Positions 22,637 to 32,202 are shown, counted from the stretch's first letter. The stretch is DNA of 64,000 nt from Micropterus salmoides (GCF_014851395.1 NW_024040817.1:24503269-24567268), one strand, 5' to 3'. Notes: generated by a model not told the origin, from the letters alone. A program made the numbers and translations.

Positions 22637-25600
22637 ATACTCATTTGAATGAAGCTTTGAGGGAGGAGGAAGAGACAGAATCTGCGCCTTTCATATTAGT
22701 ATTTCTCTCAGGAAATTGCTTTATCTCCTTAAGAAGCAGAGTTAAGTTAGCTCAAGAGAAGAGGTTTTCTTTTGTCACTTCTGTCATGTCTGTCTTTTCC
22801 ACCACTTCGCTCCCTGCCTCAAAAGCAGATTTTTGGTGAGAAGAAATAGTACTTTTGAGTTACATTTATAAAGCTTTCTGTCACATCTTGCATCGGCATT
22901 ATTTCTTAATGATTTTGTTGTTTTCTTTCTTTCTCTCTGCATTGGTCCGGCCCCTCTTATATCAACACATTTCCTCCTTTTCACTCTTTGTCTTTCCTTT
23001 CACCTCCTCCTCCCAGTCTGTCCCTTTTGTAAGTATCCCCCCCCCCCCTTTTCCCTGTTGATATAGTACCCATGTTTCTTTTAACAACCCACTATGCCTC
23101 TGTCTTCCTTTCTCCCGCTCTTCTCACACTTCAGTCTTTCCTTATCGTAAAGGTGCTCCTCCCCCACTCCCACCTCGCATGTCCAAGTCTTCGCTCTCGG
23201 TGCGAGCCCAGAGCAGCACAGAGTCAACCCAGGATGCCTACTTCCAGAGCAGCGGACAGCTGGCCTCAAGCTCGGGCCCTGGGCGCACCAAGATGCACAG
23301 CAACTCTGTGGACCTGGGCAGTTCCGATGGCCCCTCTGGTCGCTCCTCCAGAGGAGGCTACTACACCGCCACGGGACCTGGACGTTCTCGACAGCACAGT
23401 AACTCGGCAGAGAGCCTAGATGGAGTCAGAGGTTCAAGGGAGCTGGTGCCCTACGGAGGTGGCCCGGGAGTCGGGGTGAGGGCCAAACACAGCAGCTCGG
23501 CTGACAGTCTGCTGGAGGGGCCACCAAGGCCGGCAAGAGAGAGAGACGGCAGGGTTGGGGGCAGCCTGGGGAAGTCAGCCTCTCTGCCTCAGAACAGCAT
23601 AGTGCTGAGTAAAGCTGGGGGGCAGGACGATGGACGCGGTGGAAGAAAGTGGAGGCCATCCATAGCTGTGCAGGTGAGAAAGGACATTTTACTCTATCAG
23701 ACATATATTCCTGTCTGATTATTTTTTTCAATGAATAATTCAATCTTTTAGTCTAAAAAATGTCAGAAAATTGTGAAAAATGTTCATCACAAGTCTTTGA
23801 ATTGCTCGGTTGGTGTGACCAACAGTGCATAGTGCAAAACAAGAGCATTTTTAGGTTCTTGCGGGCTTAGCCCAGCCCAAAAATCCTCACATTTTCACCT
23901 GCTAATGGCACCCCACCTACCATCCCCACACACAGCAGCACAGCCGAAGAAAGCCCTGCCTAACCAAACCAAAGTCTTCAAAGCAACAGTAAACAACCTC
24001 TATTTTTATCTATCCACAACAAAACTCACAGCAACTCTATCAGCTGTCTCATTTGCTGCCATGCCATGTGTCTAACTGAATCATCACCAGGTCTTTTACA
24101 CCTTGCATTTCACTCTATTCAAAATATTCAAAATATAAAAATATAATGGAAAATAATGCAGTAAGTCTTTCCAATATGTATTCTTCTGTAGATCAACTTT
24201 TCTTAATATCATCCCTGCTGAGTCAACACACATGTAGACATGACTGATTAGAGTAACGTCGTTAAATGTGCATGTGGCGCCTCTTCACTTCAATAATAAA
24301 TTAATTAATTTTGATACATTTAGAAACCCTTGGACTTTAATAGCTTCTGAGTTTCAGCAATTTTTCTGCTCATGTTCGAAACTTTCTGTACAATCAGAAT
24401 CTCTCCCACATCTGCCTTCTCTGACATGTCGAGTCAGAGTTGTAATATTATGAGAATAAAGTCGCAATCTAATGAGAAAACAGTCATAATGTTTTATAAA
24501 AATCTAGCCTAAGTTATTGCTCTGCTGATATCCCCTTAAGACCGTCTGACAGACACAGTACTGTAGCCTACTGGATAAGACAAGGAGGAGGAAAACTAAC
24601 TGAAAACACTTCTGATCAGGCAGAAATCTCACCACAAATCCACACAAATGTTAACTTCAGCACCTCAGCAAGTGCATTTCACAGCCGCTTCATAGGGAAG
24701 CATCCTGGAGTAGTGTCTTCTCTCATGCTCACTCAAAATGCCGGCAAGCTGAGTGACATTAGCGTTAAGTAAAAAGTGATGTGTGGCTCGTACAGAGAAC
24801 CCAACGATATCATATTATTTTCAAGTGCTTTAATTCATGATCGGAATGAAGATAAATAAATCTGGGGCTATTTTTTTATTCTTATTTTTTTTTGTTTGTC
24901 TTTTTGAGATCCAGAGCTATAAAACAAGACACAAGCAGCAAATCATCACATTTGAGAAACTCAAACCAGAAAAGGATTTAGCATTTTTACTTGAAACGAT
25001 TCTGAAAATTGCTATTGCAAATTTTCCTGTTGATTAACTAAAACATCAATTTACTAATCAGCAATGACCTATCAGCACTAATCAAAATACATTCCCAATC
25101 ACACAAGGTTCATAAACAGTTGGACATGTTGAGAAATTATAAGAATTATTCATTTGTAAGAAAAGCTACTTTCATAGTTTTATTTTGTAGAGAAATGTGG
25201 AGTGAAATTAATGAGCATATTTACCAAACTGTCTAACTATTCCTTTTATTCCACTTGCGTATGACGTCATTAGGGTGTGTGTTTCAGTAAATACCTCAGC
25301 GTTCTGACTGTGGTGCTTTGTGGCTTCTTCTGTTCCAGGTGGACAGCTCAGAGACTCTGTCAGATTCAGACGCAGAGGGCAAAGGACTTACAGAGGTCCA
25401 CTCTATAGGCGTCCAAGTGGAAGATGACAAAAGGTAACTAAACAGCTAAACAACTAAAAGTCAAAGCAGGGGGAAAGTATTTATCTTTGAAATCTCATCT
25501 CACCTTGAAGTGTGTTTATTTTGCCTGATATTTAACTTGCCTTAATTATGAACACAAGTTTGCAAACTAAGATGTGCATTTGTTTATTTACTCATTTATC

Positions 25601-28600
25601 TTTGCCCCAAAATATGTGGCTTCATCAGGAGCTTTTGGTCTTTGCACAGCAATTTATGTGAATAATTTTAATACATAATTTGAAAGGTCTTTATCTCCTG
25701 GGCCCCCGACAGTGCAACCATCTTTGGTTGATTTCTAGGCTAGATCCTATTATTTCATTTAACATTTCATCAGACATCACAGCTTGAACTCAGTAACACT
25801 TTGTTCCAAGAATGTCTTGTTTTTCGACTGTAACTATGACTACTGCAAATCATACCCTCGCCATGACTTTCACACGTGATACAGCCCTTCTCCTAATTAT
25901 ATCCAGCATCGCTTACGGGTCAGATTCACACGCATGCATGCAAGCATTCACAACATCACATACTCCCAAACCCAGAGCAGTGCGTGATTATGCACTTGTT
26001 AACAATGTCCCCCGCCTCCTGCAATCATCAAGGGTGACAGTGTGACGTCGGGGGACAAAGACAGAAGAAGTGTGAGGATGGAAATCTGAGTCACACCTCA
26101 CACCTTATCAGACAGCAAAGGAGGATGAAGGGAGGTGGGGTATAAACTTGTAATAGAGTAAACACTCATCACTGAGTCCATCGATATGACATTTGCACAC
26201 ACTGGTGCGTCATATGCCAGAGGATTTAGCAGGGCTTATCACAATCGAGTGAGTAGTAGTGACTGTAGTGATAGCATGACTATCACTGCTCCAATAGGAA
26301 TGAGGCATAGCATCATTTCAGAAAGGCTTTTGCATGTGATACTCTGTATGACTGGAAGGCTCTGGGCCTGCTGTGACTCCCTGTTTTGCAGGCGGGCTCG
26401 TTTCAAGCGCTCCAACAGCGTGACAGCGAGCGTGCAGGCAGACCTGGACCCTGAGGGCTTCCAGGGGCTCAGCATCGCCGTGCCAACACAGGACAAGAGT
26501 CTCCAGTTTGGATGTTCCTTCCAAAGGCACTCGTCAGAGCCAGAGTCAGCCAGCCAGTTTACAGAGTGCCACCGCACCGTCCACACACAGGGACAATGGG
26601 CCTACAGAGAGGTAGGCCTGAAGTGATGCGCAAAATGTTTGTCCTGAGTCCTCCTTGATTAAAGGTTCTTGTAAACTACATTCAGTGTTCCCGCCAAAAC
26701 ACAGCATGTGTATGCTTGAAACCTGTCATAGGTGTTGAATGCATTTTGTTCCCCATAAAACATTTCCAAAGACAATAACATATTCTACCGGTACCTTTTA
26801 AAAGAATAGTTTTTATTTTGCTGACATCTTGCTGAGAGATAAGAACATCAACACAACTCTCTTATGTGTCTTGTAAAAATTTAATCCACAGCAAGGAGAC
26901 ACGTGGCATAGCTTAGCACAAATGTAACCAGTGGTTTCTTGCGTGTTTTGAAGTAGGGACTCAGACCAGGATATCGTTAGAGATGGTCTCCATTTATTCT
27001 CTATGGAAGCCCTAAGCGGCCATCCATTCAAAGATTTTTTTCCTCCATTTTCCTGTGATAACGGGATATTTTTTTCGTGATCTTGAGATAACAAACCATA
27101 GCTGAATTGGCTGGTGCGTTTCTTTACGGTAATTTCAGATAGCTTATCAGTGTCACTAGTTCACTCAGTTGGTAGAGCACAGGGCTTGTAATCTAAGGAT
27201 TGTGTGTTTGACTCCTGCTTCTAACAACTTTTTTTTTCTTCTTTTGTTTTTTAATATCCTCTTCAACAAAGTTGTTATGAAGAGATTCAGGGGAATCCAA
27301 TCACACATTTCCCGATGGCTATTTCAAAGGTTCGGAAATAGCCGTCAGGAAATGTATAATGTAATGGATTCTCCTGAATGAGAAGCGGAGGAATATCCTC
27401 TGCCTGTGAATGATGGGGAAATGAAAAGTCCATAGGTTGATGGATGTGGATCAATCGCTGGGATGCACACAGTCCAGCAACAGTCTCTTCATAAGATCTT
27501 TGTTGAAGAGGATTATGAAAAAGATTTTAAAAAGTCAGTCCTATGAGTCCTGCACTCTACCAACTGAGCTAGAGTGACATTGAAAATCTCACTGAAATAA
27601 CGTTCCTGCCAACCCCTGTGTTAAACTACTGCTTTAGTATCTAGAGATCACGAGACAATGATCCTGTTATCCTGGGAAAACGGAGTAAAAAATTAATTTT
27701 AATGGATGGCTGCTTAGGCTTCCATAATTCTCTCTCTCTGACAACAGATATAAATACAAAATCCTTCAGTCAATTGTCACTTTACAACTTCTGCCCCTAC
27801 ACAAGTTAAATGACACAGGAAATTATTAGTATACCACACAAGTTTAAGCTAGCGGGCTAAAACACAATTCGCACAATTCTGTGGCCACGATACAGCTTAC
27901 CTTTTCCATGAAGTAGAACAAAAGGGAAGAGGTAAAAGTGGGAGACCCCATTTATATGGAGCCATCACCTGAAAGTGAACGTTGGGGTACAGAATATAAA
28001 TCACAAACTGAGGTCTAACATGTTAGGTGATGACTATTTACATAGAATACTGAGTAATTATAATATTACAAACAGTATTTGACTCTGTTACACAAAGACT
28101 GGAAACAGGGGGCTAGCCTGGACACAAATTGTCATTTACTGTTTTTGAAGGAATCAAACAAACGGGATATAGCGTGTTAATTAGGCTTTACAGATGCTGG
28201 TAGGCTGATTTGCTACCTTTGGACAGAGCCAGACTAGCTGTTTCCAGACGAGATTAGTATTAACCTCTTATTCTTAGCAAGAAAGAAAATACGCATTTTT
28301 CTATTCCTTTATACTTGGCCAATACACAAAGTAATGCTCAAACTAGTCTAGCTTAAGTGGGAAGTTACATAGAACTATTGAAGAGAAGAAAAACATCTTT
28401 TAAAAAGATAAAACATTTTTAGATATATCAAGCATTTAATATTTTTAATGTAAAAATATAATATGTTGAGATATTAGGTCCAAAATGTCATCACACTGGC
28501 TGGATGTAGGTATTAGAAGGAAGAAGTTCAGCCATTCCTTATGAACAAATTAATTGCTATTAGACTAAGACATGGGGATTTAAGATAATGTGTACCAGTT

Positions 28601-30476
28601 ACTTATGCTCCCAATACCATGTGGGTTTTTTATGTTAACACAGGACATGATCCAGAGTGGCTATACCACTGAGGCCTGCCCAGCAGACCCACGGCCACAC
28701 CAGCACCCACACTTGCCTCCACGTTCCCACTCACCTCTGCCCATCACCTCTGAGAGAGCCTGGGCAGGGACACCGTCCCTGGAGGGCCCCCGGAGCCTGC
28801 CCGACTCGGGCCGAGCCTCACCCTGCATGAGAGATGGAGAGTTCTTCTTACGTCTCCTGCAAACGGAGGTGGAGAGGATGGAGGGCTGGTGCCAGAACAT
28901 GGAAACAGAGGCAGAGGAGAACGAACTGCCAGAGGAGAGTGAGTTTGGGAGGAGGACTGAAAGGAGACAAAGATAAACAATGAATAATTCTTGGATTTCT
29001 AAAAATGACTGATGTGCTGTTTCCTCCCTAGTTCTTGAGCTGATTCGAAATGCAGTTGGCAGTGCCCAGATGCTCATGTCTCAGAAAGTCCAGCAGTTCT
29101 TCCGCCTCTGCCAGCAAAGTGTGGTGAGTGTGTATGATTGAGTGCAAAATCATGACAACACACATTACATATGGTGCATGGTTTTGCCAAGATTCACATG
29201 CTAAAGGCAAAATTAGCTTGGCTGCAAAAACACCTGCAGAAATTGATCCTATTTATTTTAGTTGTCTTTCTCTTTTTCGCAGATCCTGATACAGTATATT
29301 ACTTTGTCTCCTATCCCATGTCATGTCCCTTCTCCCTGCCCACCCAGGACCCATCAGCATACCCCCAGCCCACCTCTCAGGACCTGGCAGGCTTTTGGGA
29401 CCTGCTCCAACTCAACATAGAGGACGTCAGGGTCAGGTTTCAGGACCTCCAGAGGCTCAAGGATTCTAATTGGAGGCTCCCACCTGAAAAGAAGGTGAGA
29501 GGCCTAGGGGTCCAAACAGCCCTGGTTTCCCTACATCACTCCCCCAGAGCTAAGATGGCAGTGTGCAGAAGAGTCGTGCCCTCCAAGCCTTTGCAAGCTG
29601 TGAACAGCAAGAGGAACTGAGCTGAGCTGCCCACGAGACGGTGGAGTCTTAAACTGCTAGAAATCTAAATGCATATCAGCATTTGTGCATTTATTGCAGC
29701 TGGTCAGACAGAAGAAAGTACTTGTCTGTTATAGTATTGTCTATAAACGTTAGGCTACTCACTGAGCGACTACATTATTCTTGATAACAAACTAACAATT
29801 CTTTCTCTTTTCTTCTTTTTCTTTTTACATTATCTTTGTTTACCTTTTCTTCTCCCATTTCATTTCCTTTTACGTCACCTGATGCCCGATGCATGCTGAG
29901 ATACTTTTTCGCTGACTTTTTTTAAAATCAATTTTGGTTATTTGTCTGTCATGTCTCTGCCCGTGATTCTTCTTCTCACTTGAATTTTACCCTTTCTGTT
30001 GGTGGTTTACTCTTTGGTTTGTCATTCTCTTTGTTTCTCCCAATATCTCCACTTTTTTTTGCATGGGATCCCTTTCGTACAACCACATGAAACCATATTT
30101 TTTTCACCATCCGACATGATGAATCCACTGTCCGTTTCATCTTACATCTACGTCACCATCGCCGGGCTAGGAGGATAAGAAGCTCCCTCCTCCCTTACCA
30201 AAGAAGCCAGCAGGTGGGGTGAGTGGCAGCCTCCGGGCCGATAGTGTCGGGGATGGGGGCGCTGGAGGTGGGTCGGGGGGCCTGGTGGTGCCTCGCATTG
30301 GGGGACATACCTTACCCATCAGGGAGAAGTCCCTGGACCTCGGGGACCGTCAGAGGACAGAAGCGAGGAGGAGGCTGTTGCAGACCAAGCGCACTGCCTC
30401 CTTCAGGCAGAACTCGGCCACAGAGAGCGCAGACAGCATCGAGATCTACATCCCCGAAGCCCAGACTCGACTCTGA
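13673..30476 (+). CDS. dlgap3: DLGAP3 (SAPAP3), postsynaptic scaffold, 11 coding exons, 5' end incomplete
   Basis: DLGAP proteins bridge PSD-95 (through its guanylate-kinase domain) to Shank in the excitatory postsynaptic density. The exons found are 13673-14820, 19197-19411, 21082-21184, 21283-21499, 23153-23673, 25339-25433, 26392-26611, 28644-28938, 29032-29123, 29348-29494 and 30171-30476; all phases agree and give about 1118 residues. In order they show the LIDQFEKQ and RIRHLVNSVQRLFAKSHSLE blocks, GWWSSDDNLDSDSS, the RRMRSGSYIKAMGD and RSHSYVRAIQAGCSQDDD repeats of the type bound by the PSD-95 GK domain, SIAVQVD and SIGVQVE (dynein light chain type motifs), a helical C-terminal GKAP homology domain, and a C-terminal PDZ ligand ending QTRL. 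DLGAP3 is preferred over paralogues 1, 2 and 4 because of SLEAPSKREYNG, DNLDSDSSFL and ALDLPGVFR. The human protein is about 980 residues, so this one is longer. The initiating exon was not located. Confidence 0.93.
15258..15276 (-). promoter_or_regulatory. Candidate ZNF143-type site
   Basis: On the minus strand it reads ACTAGAGTTCCCATCATGC, close to the ZNF143/Staf consensus ACTACAATTCCCAGCATGC. It lies in a dlgap3 intron. An octamer-like ATTTGCATA is 16 bases to the left. Confidence 0.35.
15894..15943. repeat. (GT)n(GC)n microsatellite
   Basis: A GT array passes into GCGCGCGC. Alternating purine-pyrimidine DNA of this kind can adopt Z-form. Confidence 0.93.
17258..17288. repeat. (GT)n microsatellite
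   Basis: A perfect GT array of about 15 units. Confidence 0.93.
17480..17529. repeat. (CA)n microsatellite with CAGA interruptions
   Basis: A CA array broken twice by CAGA. It lies in opposite orientation to the GT array 200 bases upstream. Confidence 0.93.
19197..19411 (+). CDS. dlgap3: dlgap3 exon with RMRSGSYIKAMGD repeat
   Basis: The exon starts after TGTCTCAG with VPSEDWGGGY, matching the VPQDDWGGYP start of the mammalian exon, and contains EIPCRRMRSGSYIKAMGDDD, a conserved GK-domain-binding repeat. It ends after ATGGATCAAAG. The donor GTCAAA is weak, but it is the only one that keeps phase with the next exon. Reading through would stop eight codons later. Confidence 0.88.
19766..20020. 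repeat. Degenerate interspersed repeat
   Basis: It starts CCTTTATTTCACCAGGCAAG and continues with GGCCTGGCAGGAGACAAAGG and an A-rich, ACAACA-laden tail. This resembles a widespread teleost repeat of the form TTTATTT.ACCAGG.AAGT. Family not assigned. Confidence 0.4.
20030..20048 (+). promoter_or_regulatory. Candidate ZNF143/THAP11 site
   Basis: ACTACATTTCCCACAATGC closely matches the ZNF143/Staf consensus ACTACAATTCCCAGCATGC, differing at three positions by my count. It lies in a dlgap3 intron, away from any promoter I can identify. Confidence 0.45.
20113..20233 (+). repeat. Direct repeat copy A (pair with 21645-21771)
   Basis: About 121 bases running from AATTTTATGACAGC through a CA array to GGTGCATTCATTTT. 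It is almost identical to the copy 1.5 kb downstream. By eye only the CA length and two point differences (CGAAAG/CAAAAG and CAAGTG/CAACTG) separate them. Confidence 0.92.
21082..21184 (+). CDS. dlgap3: dlgap3 small exon (SCKQCTDSYPNSR)
   Basis: This 103-base exon lies between TTTATTTCAG and CACAG/GTAAAT. It supplies one base to finish an Arg codon and then a basic Ser/Thr/Pro-rich segment ending TRSYTRSLTSSQ, which corresponds to GYSRSLTTGQ in human DLGAP3. It is only 98 bases upstream of the next exon. Confidence 0.82.
21283..21499 (+). CDS. dlgap3: dlgap3 exon with RSHSYVRAIQAGCSQDDD repeat
   Basis: The acceptor CCTTCAG precedes LGDSLNRQFEAVCETMFGE, then VESQAVEALDLPGVF and TRSHSYVRAIQAGCSQDDDC, the strongest match to the family's second GK-binding repeat. 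The donor is GCTG/GTGAGT. The exon leaves phase 1, as the next exon requires. Confidence 0.92.
21645..21771 (+). repeat. Direct repeat copy B (pair with 20113-20233)
   Basis: The second copy has a CA array longer by about six bases. The two copies flank the dlgap3 exons 21082-21184 and 21283-21499 in the same orientation. Confidence 0.92.
22570..22635. repeat. (GT)n microsatellite
   Basis: About 33 perfect GT units, the longest dinucleotide array in the window. Confidence 0.95.
23153..23673 (+). CDS. dlgap3: dlgap3 exon with APPPLPPR and AQSSTEST
   Basis: The acceptor CGTAAAG is followed by a completed Gly codon and the proline motif APPPLPPR, then RAQSSTESTQDAYF, which matches ITAQSSTDSAHESF of human DLGAP3. 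The rest is Ser/Gly-rich. The 3' end RKWRPSIAVQ joins VD of the following exon to give the dynein light chain type motif SIAVQVD. The donor is CAG/GTGAGA. Confidence 0.92.
23752..25065 (+). mobile_element. hAT-like MITE split by a 1.08-kb insertion
   Basis: The left part (about 23752-23844, TCTAAAAAATGTCAGAAAAT and GTGAAAAATGTTCATCACAA) and the right part (about 24921-25065, CAGCAAATCATCACATTTGA and the following GAGAAACTC) are successive pieces of the teleost MITE also seen at 39241-39570, here in the same orientation. The intervening 23845-24920 is bounded by the direct repeat AAAACAAGA (23836-23844 and 24921-24929). It looks like an insertion with a 9-bp target duplication. I do not recognise the inserted sequence. 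Confidence 0.55.
24432..24480. repeat. Degenerate AATATTATGAGAATAAAGTC-type repeat
   Basis: GTAATATTATGAGAATAAAG followed by a second, decayed unit (TCTAATGAGAAAA). This resembles tandem motifs common in fish repeats. Confidence 0.35.
25339..25433 (+). CDS. dlgap3: dlgap3 exon with SIGVQVEDDKR
   Basis: A 95-base exon between TTCCAG and AAAAG/GTAACT. It encodes VDSSETLSDSDAEGK and then VHSIGVQVEDDKR, the second VQV motif, equivalent to EFHSIGVQVEEDKR in human DLGAP3. Confidence 0.92.
26392..26611 (+). CDS. dlgap3: dlgap3 exon with RARFKRSNSVTASVQADL
   Basis: The acceptor TTTTGCAG and donor GAGAG/GTAGGC bound an exon that encodes RARFKRSNSVTASVQADLD, DKSLQFGCSFQRHSSEP and HRTVHTQGQWAYRE. Each closely follows the human DLGAP3 counterpart. 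Confidence 0.94.
27151..27222 (+). pseudogene. tRNA-like module, left arm
   Basis: TTCACTCAGTTGGTAGAGCA resembles a tRNA A box and D arm, CTTGTAATC an anticodon loop (TGT), and TGTTTGACTCC (27205-27215) a B box. The T stem and acceptor stem do not pair well, so this is not a functional tRNA. It is a tRNA-derived repeat or pseudogene. Confidence 0.6.
27286..27378. repeat. Imperfect 93-bp hairpin
   Basis: Arms of about 40 bases (27286-27325 and 27335-27378) pair with a few mismatches around a nine-base loop. The outer stem is TTCAGGGGAATCC with GGATTCTCCTGAA and the inner stem is GGCTATTTC with GAAATAGCC. It could be a tiny MITE. Confidence 0.8.
27534..27582 (-). pseudogene. tRNA-like module, right arm
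   Basis: On the minus strand it carries a perfect A box, TAGCTCAGTTGG (27571-27560), then TAGAGTGCAGGACTCATAGG with an anticodon-like CAT. No B box follows. It mirrors the left module as part of the inverted repeat. Confidence 0.55.
28644..28938 (+). CDS. dlgap3: dlgap3 exon opening the GKAP homology domain
   Basis: A divergent His/Pro-rich start is followed by SLPDSGRASPCMRDGEFFL and RLLQTEVERMEGWCQNMETE, the first helix of the C-terminal GKAP homology domain. The donor is GGAGA/GTGAGT. The A joins TT of the next exon to give Ile in LPEEILELI. Confidence 0.93.
29032..29123 (+). CDS. dlgap3: dlgap3 exon, GKAP homology domain helix 2
   Basis: A 92-base exon after CTCCCTAG encoding ILELIRNAVGSAQMLMSQ and KVQQFFRLCQQSV. 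It is nearly collinear with mammalian DLGAP3. The donor is GTG/GTGAGT. Confidence 0.94.
29348..29494 (+). CDS. dlgap3: dlgap3 exon, QDLAGFWDLLQL helix
   Basis: An exon of 49 codons between CACCCAG and AAGAAG/GTGAGA. It encodes the family signature TSQDLAGFWDLLQLNIEDV and the following helix to NWRLPPEKK, closing the GKAP homology domain. Confidence 0.94.
30171..30476 (+). CDS. dlgap3: dlgap3 terminal coding exon with QTRL PDZ ligand
   Basis: After GGGCTAG the exon encodes EDKKLPPPLPKKP, a Gly-rich variable part, REKSLDLGDRQRTEARRRLL and RTASFRQNSATESADSIEIY, ending IPEAQTRL and TGA at 30474-30476. The final four residues are a class I PDZ ligand for Shank in this family. The polypyrimidine tract is weak, so the acceptor could lie three bases further on (after GAG). 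Confidence 0.93.
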   Translation, partial: EDKKLPPPLPKKPAGGVSGSLRADSVGDGGAGGGSGGLVVPRIGGHTLPIREKSLDLGDRQRTEARRRLLQTKRTASFRQNSATESADSIEIYIPEAQTRL

Positions 30477-32167
30477 GCACAAGCCTGAGCTGTTTCCCAC
30501 TCACCCTCCTCACTTACCCTCACCCCAGCAAAGCTGACGTGCGTACCAATCTCAGTCTTTCTCTGAGCCCAGTTTGGGATCTTCTGCGGGTCACTGCTGT
30601 TTATCCGCTACCCTCCCTTCCAGCATTTCCATCACTTCACTTTCCACGACTTCAAAATCACTTGTCTTTGCATTATACAAGCAATGACAGTCATTTTAGT
30701 GTCTTGAAATTTTACTGATACAGAGGCCTGAAATGGTAGCTAGCAGATATGAGTTGTAGACTTTTTTAAATAATTCTCTGAATTTCTTTTTTGGCTGACA
30801 ACAAACAAGAAAAAGTCACACTTTTATAACAGTAGTAGTCAGAGGTTCACGCAGTAGTAGCATGCCTGTGCGTGTTCATCTAGTGCTTCTCCATCATTGA
30901 AAATAAAGGGCTTAACAGGCACAAAACCTCTGTGGAGATGGGGGATGACACATCTTCCTATGGACCCCCTGTTACCATCTCCAGAATGCCATTTGCAACA
31001 GAAATAACTAAGTTTTAACCACACTCTTCACTGATGCTACTAGTATGGATGAATAAACATGGATTCATTTCTCACCATCAGTTTAAATGCCCTTAAAGTC
31101 AGATGGTTGGCAATCCCCAAAGAACATTCTCCAAGCATACTAAGTTAACTACAGCTGGCTCCTTTCACCCAGGTGCCATCTGTCCACCATGGCACCCAGT
31201 AAAAGAATATGAAACAATTTTCTGTCTCTTTCCTTCATTCCTCACGTCCCGCATTTCCATCGAGAACCCTCAGCAGTGGGGCTGTTTGAATGTGCAAGTG
31301 CTATTTGTACATAGTGTGCACACTCATATTTGCCAAAAGGAGCTTTTGCGGTGTAGCATCGCTGACTTGACTGCCCGAGAGCATCACCGACAAAAACACA
31401 GAGCTGTTTGCTTTTTATGTAGTCTCTCTGAAGTGGTCAGGGGTGGGGTTGCTGGGAATTTTAAGGAAATATATTTTGATGGCTTGTCAGAACTTTACTG
31501 AGAAGGCCCCCATTTCACTGTGAGACTATAGCACCACCAAGTGGTCAAATGAGGACCCAAACCAACGACTGTCGACAAGAGCGCTCTTTTCACCTCAGTC
31601 AGGAATAAACAGATGTCCTGATGAAACAGCCATGAAAGAAGATCAGTTTCTTTATTACGTTTTTTTCAGAGTGGACTTTCCCATGATATGTTTGCATAAT
31701 TGAGAAGATAAAATAGTGGATCACAAAGTAAAAGGGGGCGGGGGGGAGCTCTTCAGCAGAATCCACTTGCCGAACTCAATCCTCTCAATTTCACACACCA
31801 CTGATAAAAGAAGGAATGTTTTCTCTGATCGAAAGAAAATGAAAGAAGTCATATTATTCAATGTAGCTCCCTCCACACCCCTTCCAAAGAGTCATCAGAG
31901 GAAACCCATCAGTTGTGAAGTGATAGAAAAGAGGCAACTTGATAGTGTTTGGTAATCATGTGAGATTAAGTATCACCTGTTGACATTACACTCTGCTATG
32001 TGTTCTTTTCCCTTCCTCTTTATTTAATTCTTGAAATCATACTATCTGGTGTTTCCACTAAACAGAAGTGTAGCATGATTTTAAAAATTCAGAGGGGTTC
32101 TCATATACGCATTTATGTCAGAATAGATATTTCTAAATGAAGTATTTTGAATGGATGGTGCATATTG

Positions 32168-32202
<35 letters not shown>

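Larger units (their letters stand above)
21500..23152 (+). other. dlgap3: dlgap3 intron
   Basis: It holds direct repeat copy B and a long GT array. A 249-codon frame at 21516-22265 runs through the repeat and is not conserved-looking protein. A C-run at 23039-23048 lies upstream of the next acceptor. Confidence 0.85.
26923..28092. mobile_element. Nested 1.17-kb insertion with internal inverted repeats and tRNA-like modules
   Basis: The insertion begins TGTAAC and ends GTTACA, with CAAA duplicated at both edges (or CACAAA if the last two bases belong to the duplication). Inside, the left arm (about 26985-27286) and right arm (about 27483-27733) are imperfect inverted repeats. They share CTATGGAAGCC, GGCCATCCATT, CGTGATCT, CTCAGTTGGTAGAG and CCTCTTCAACAAAG. 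A separate hairpin sits in the middle. There is no coding ORF. TGTNR-type ends with a 4-bp duplication would fit a Ginger-like DNA transposon, but six bases are too few to assign it. Confidence 0.6.
26801..28313 (+). mobile_element. MITE (family of 8582-9013) interrupted by a nested element
   Basis: The left part, 26801-26922, goes from AAAGAATAGTTTT through CTTGCTGAGAGATAAGAACA to AGCTTAGCACAAA. The right part, 28091-28313, resumes at CACAAAGACTGG and ends with AAGAAAGAAAATACGCA and TTCTATTCCTTTA. The inverted arm of another copy (about 36846-36872) preserves the joined form, reading TTAGCTTAGCACAAAGACTG on the minus strand. The two parts are therefore one MITE split at CACAAA, which is present on both sides of the insertion. 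Confidence 0.75.

Noticed and set aside
22546..22839. 97-codon ORF over the longest GT array
   Set aside because: Its (Val-Cys)n body is a microsatellite translation.
27151..27222. A functional tRNA-Thr gene
   Set aside because: The A and B boxes are degenerate and neither the T stem nor the acceptor stem pairs properly. The module recurs inside an inverted repeat.
31103..31501. 132-codon plus-strand ORF after dlgap3
   Set aside because: No recognisable domain; it lies in the probable 3' UTR.
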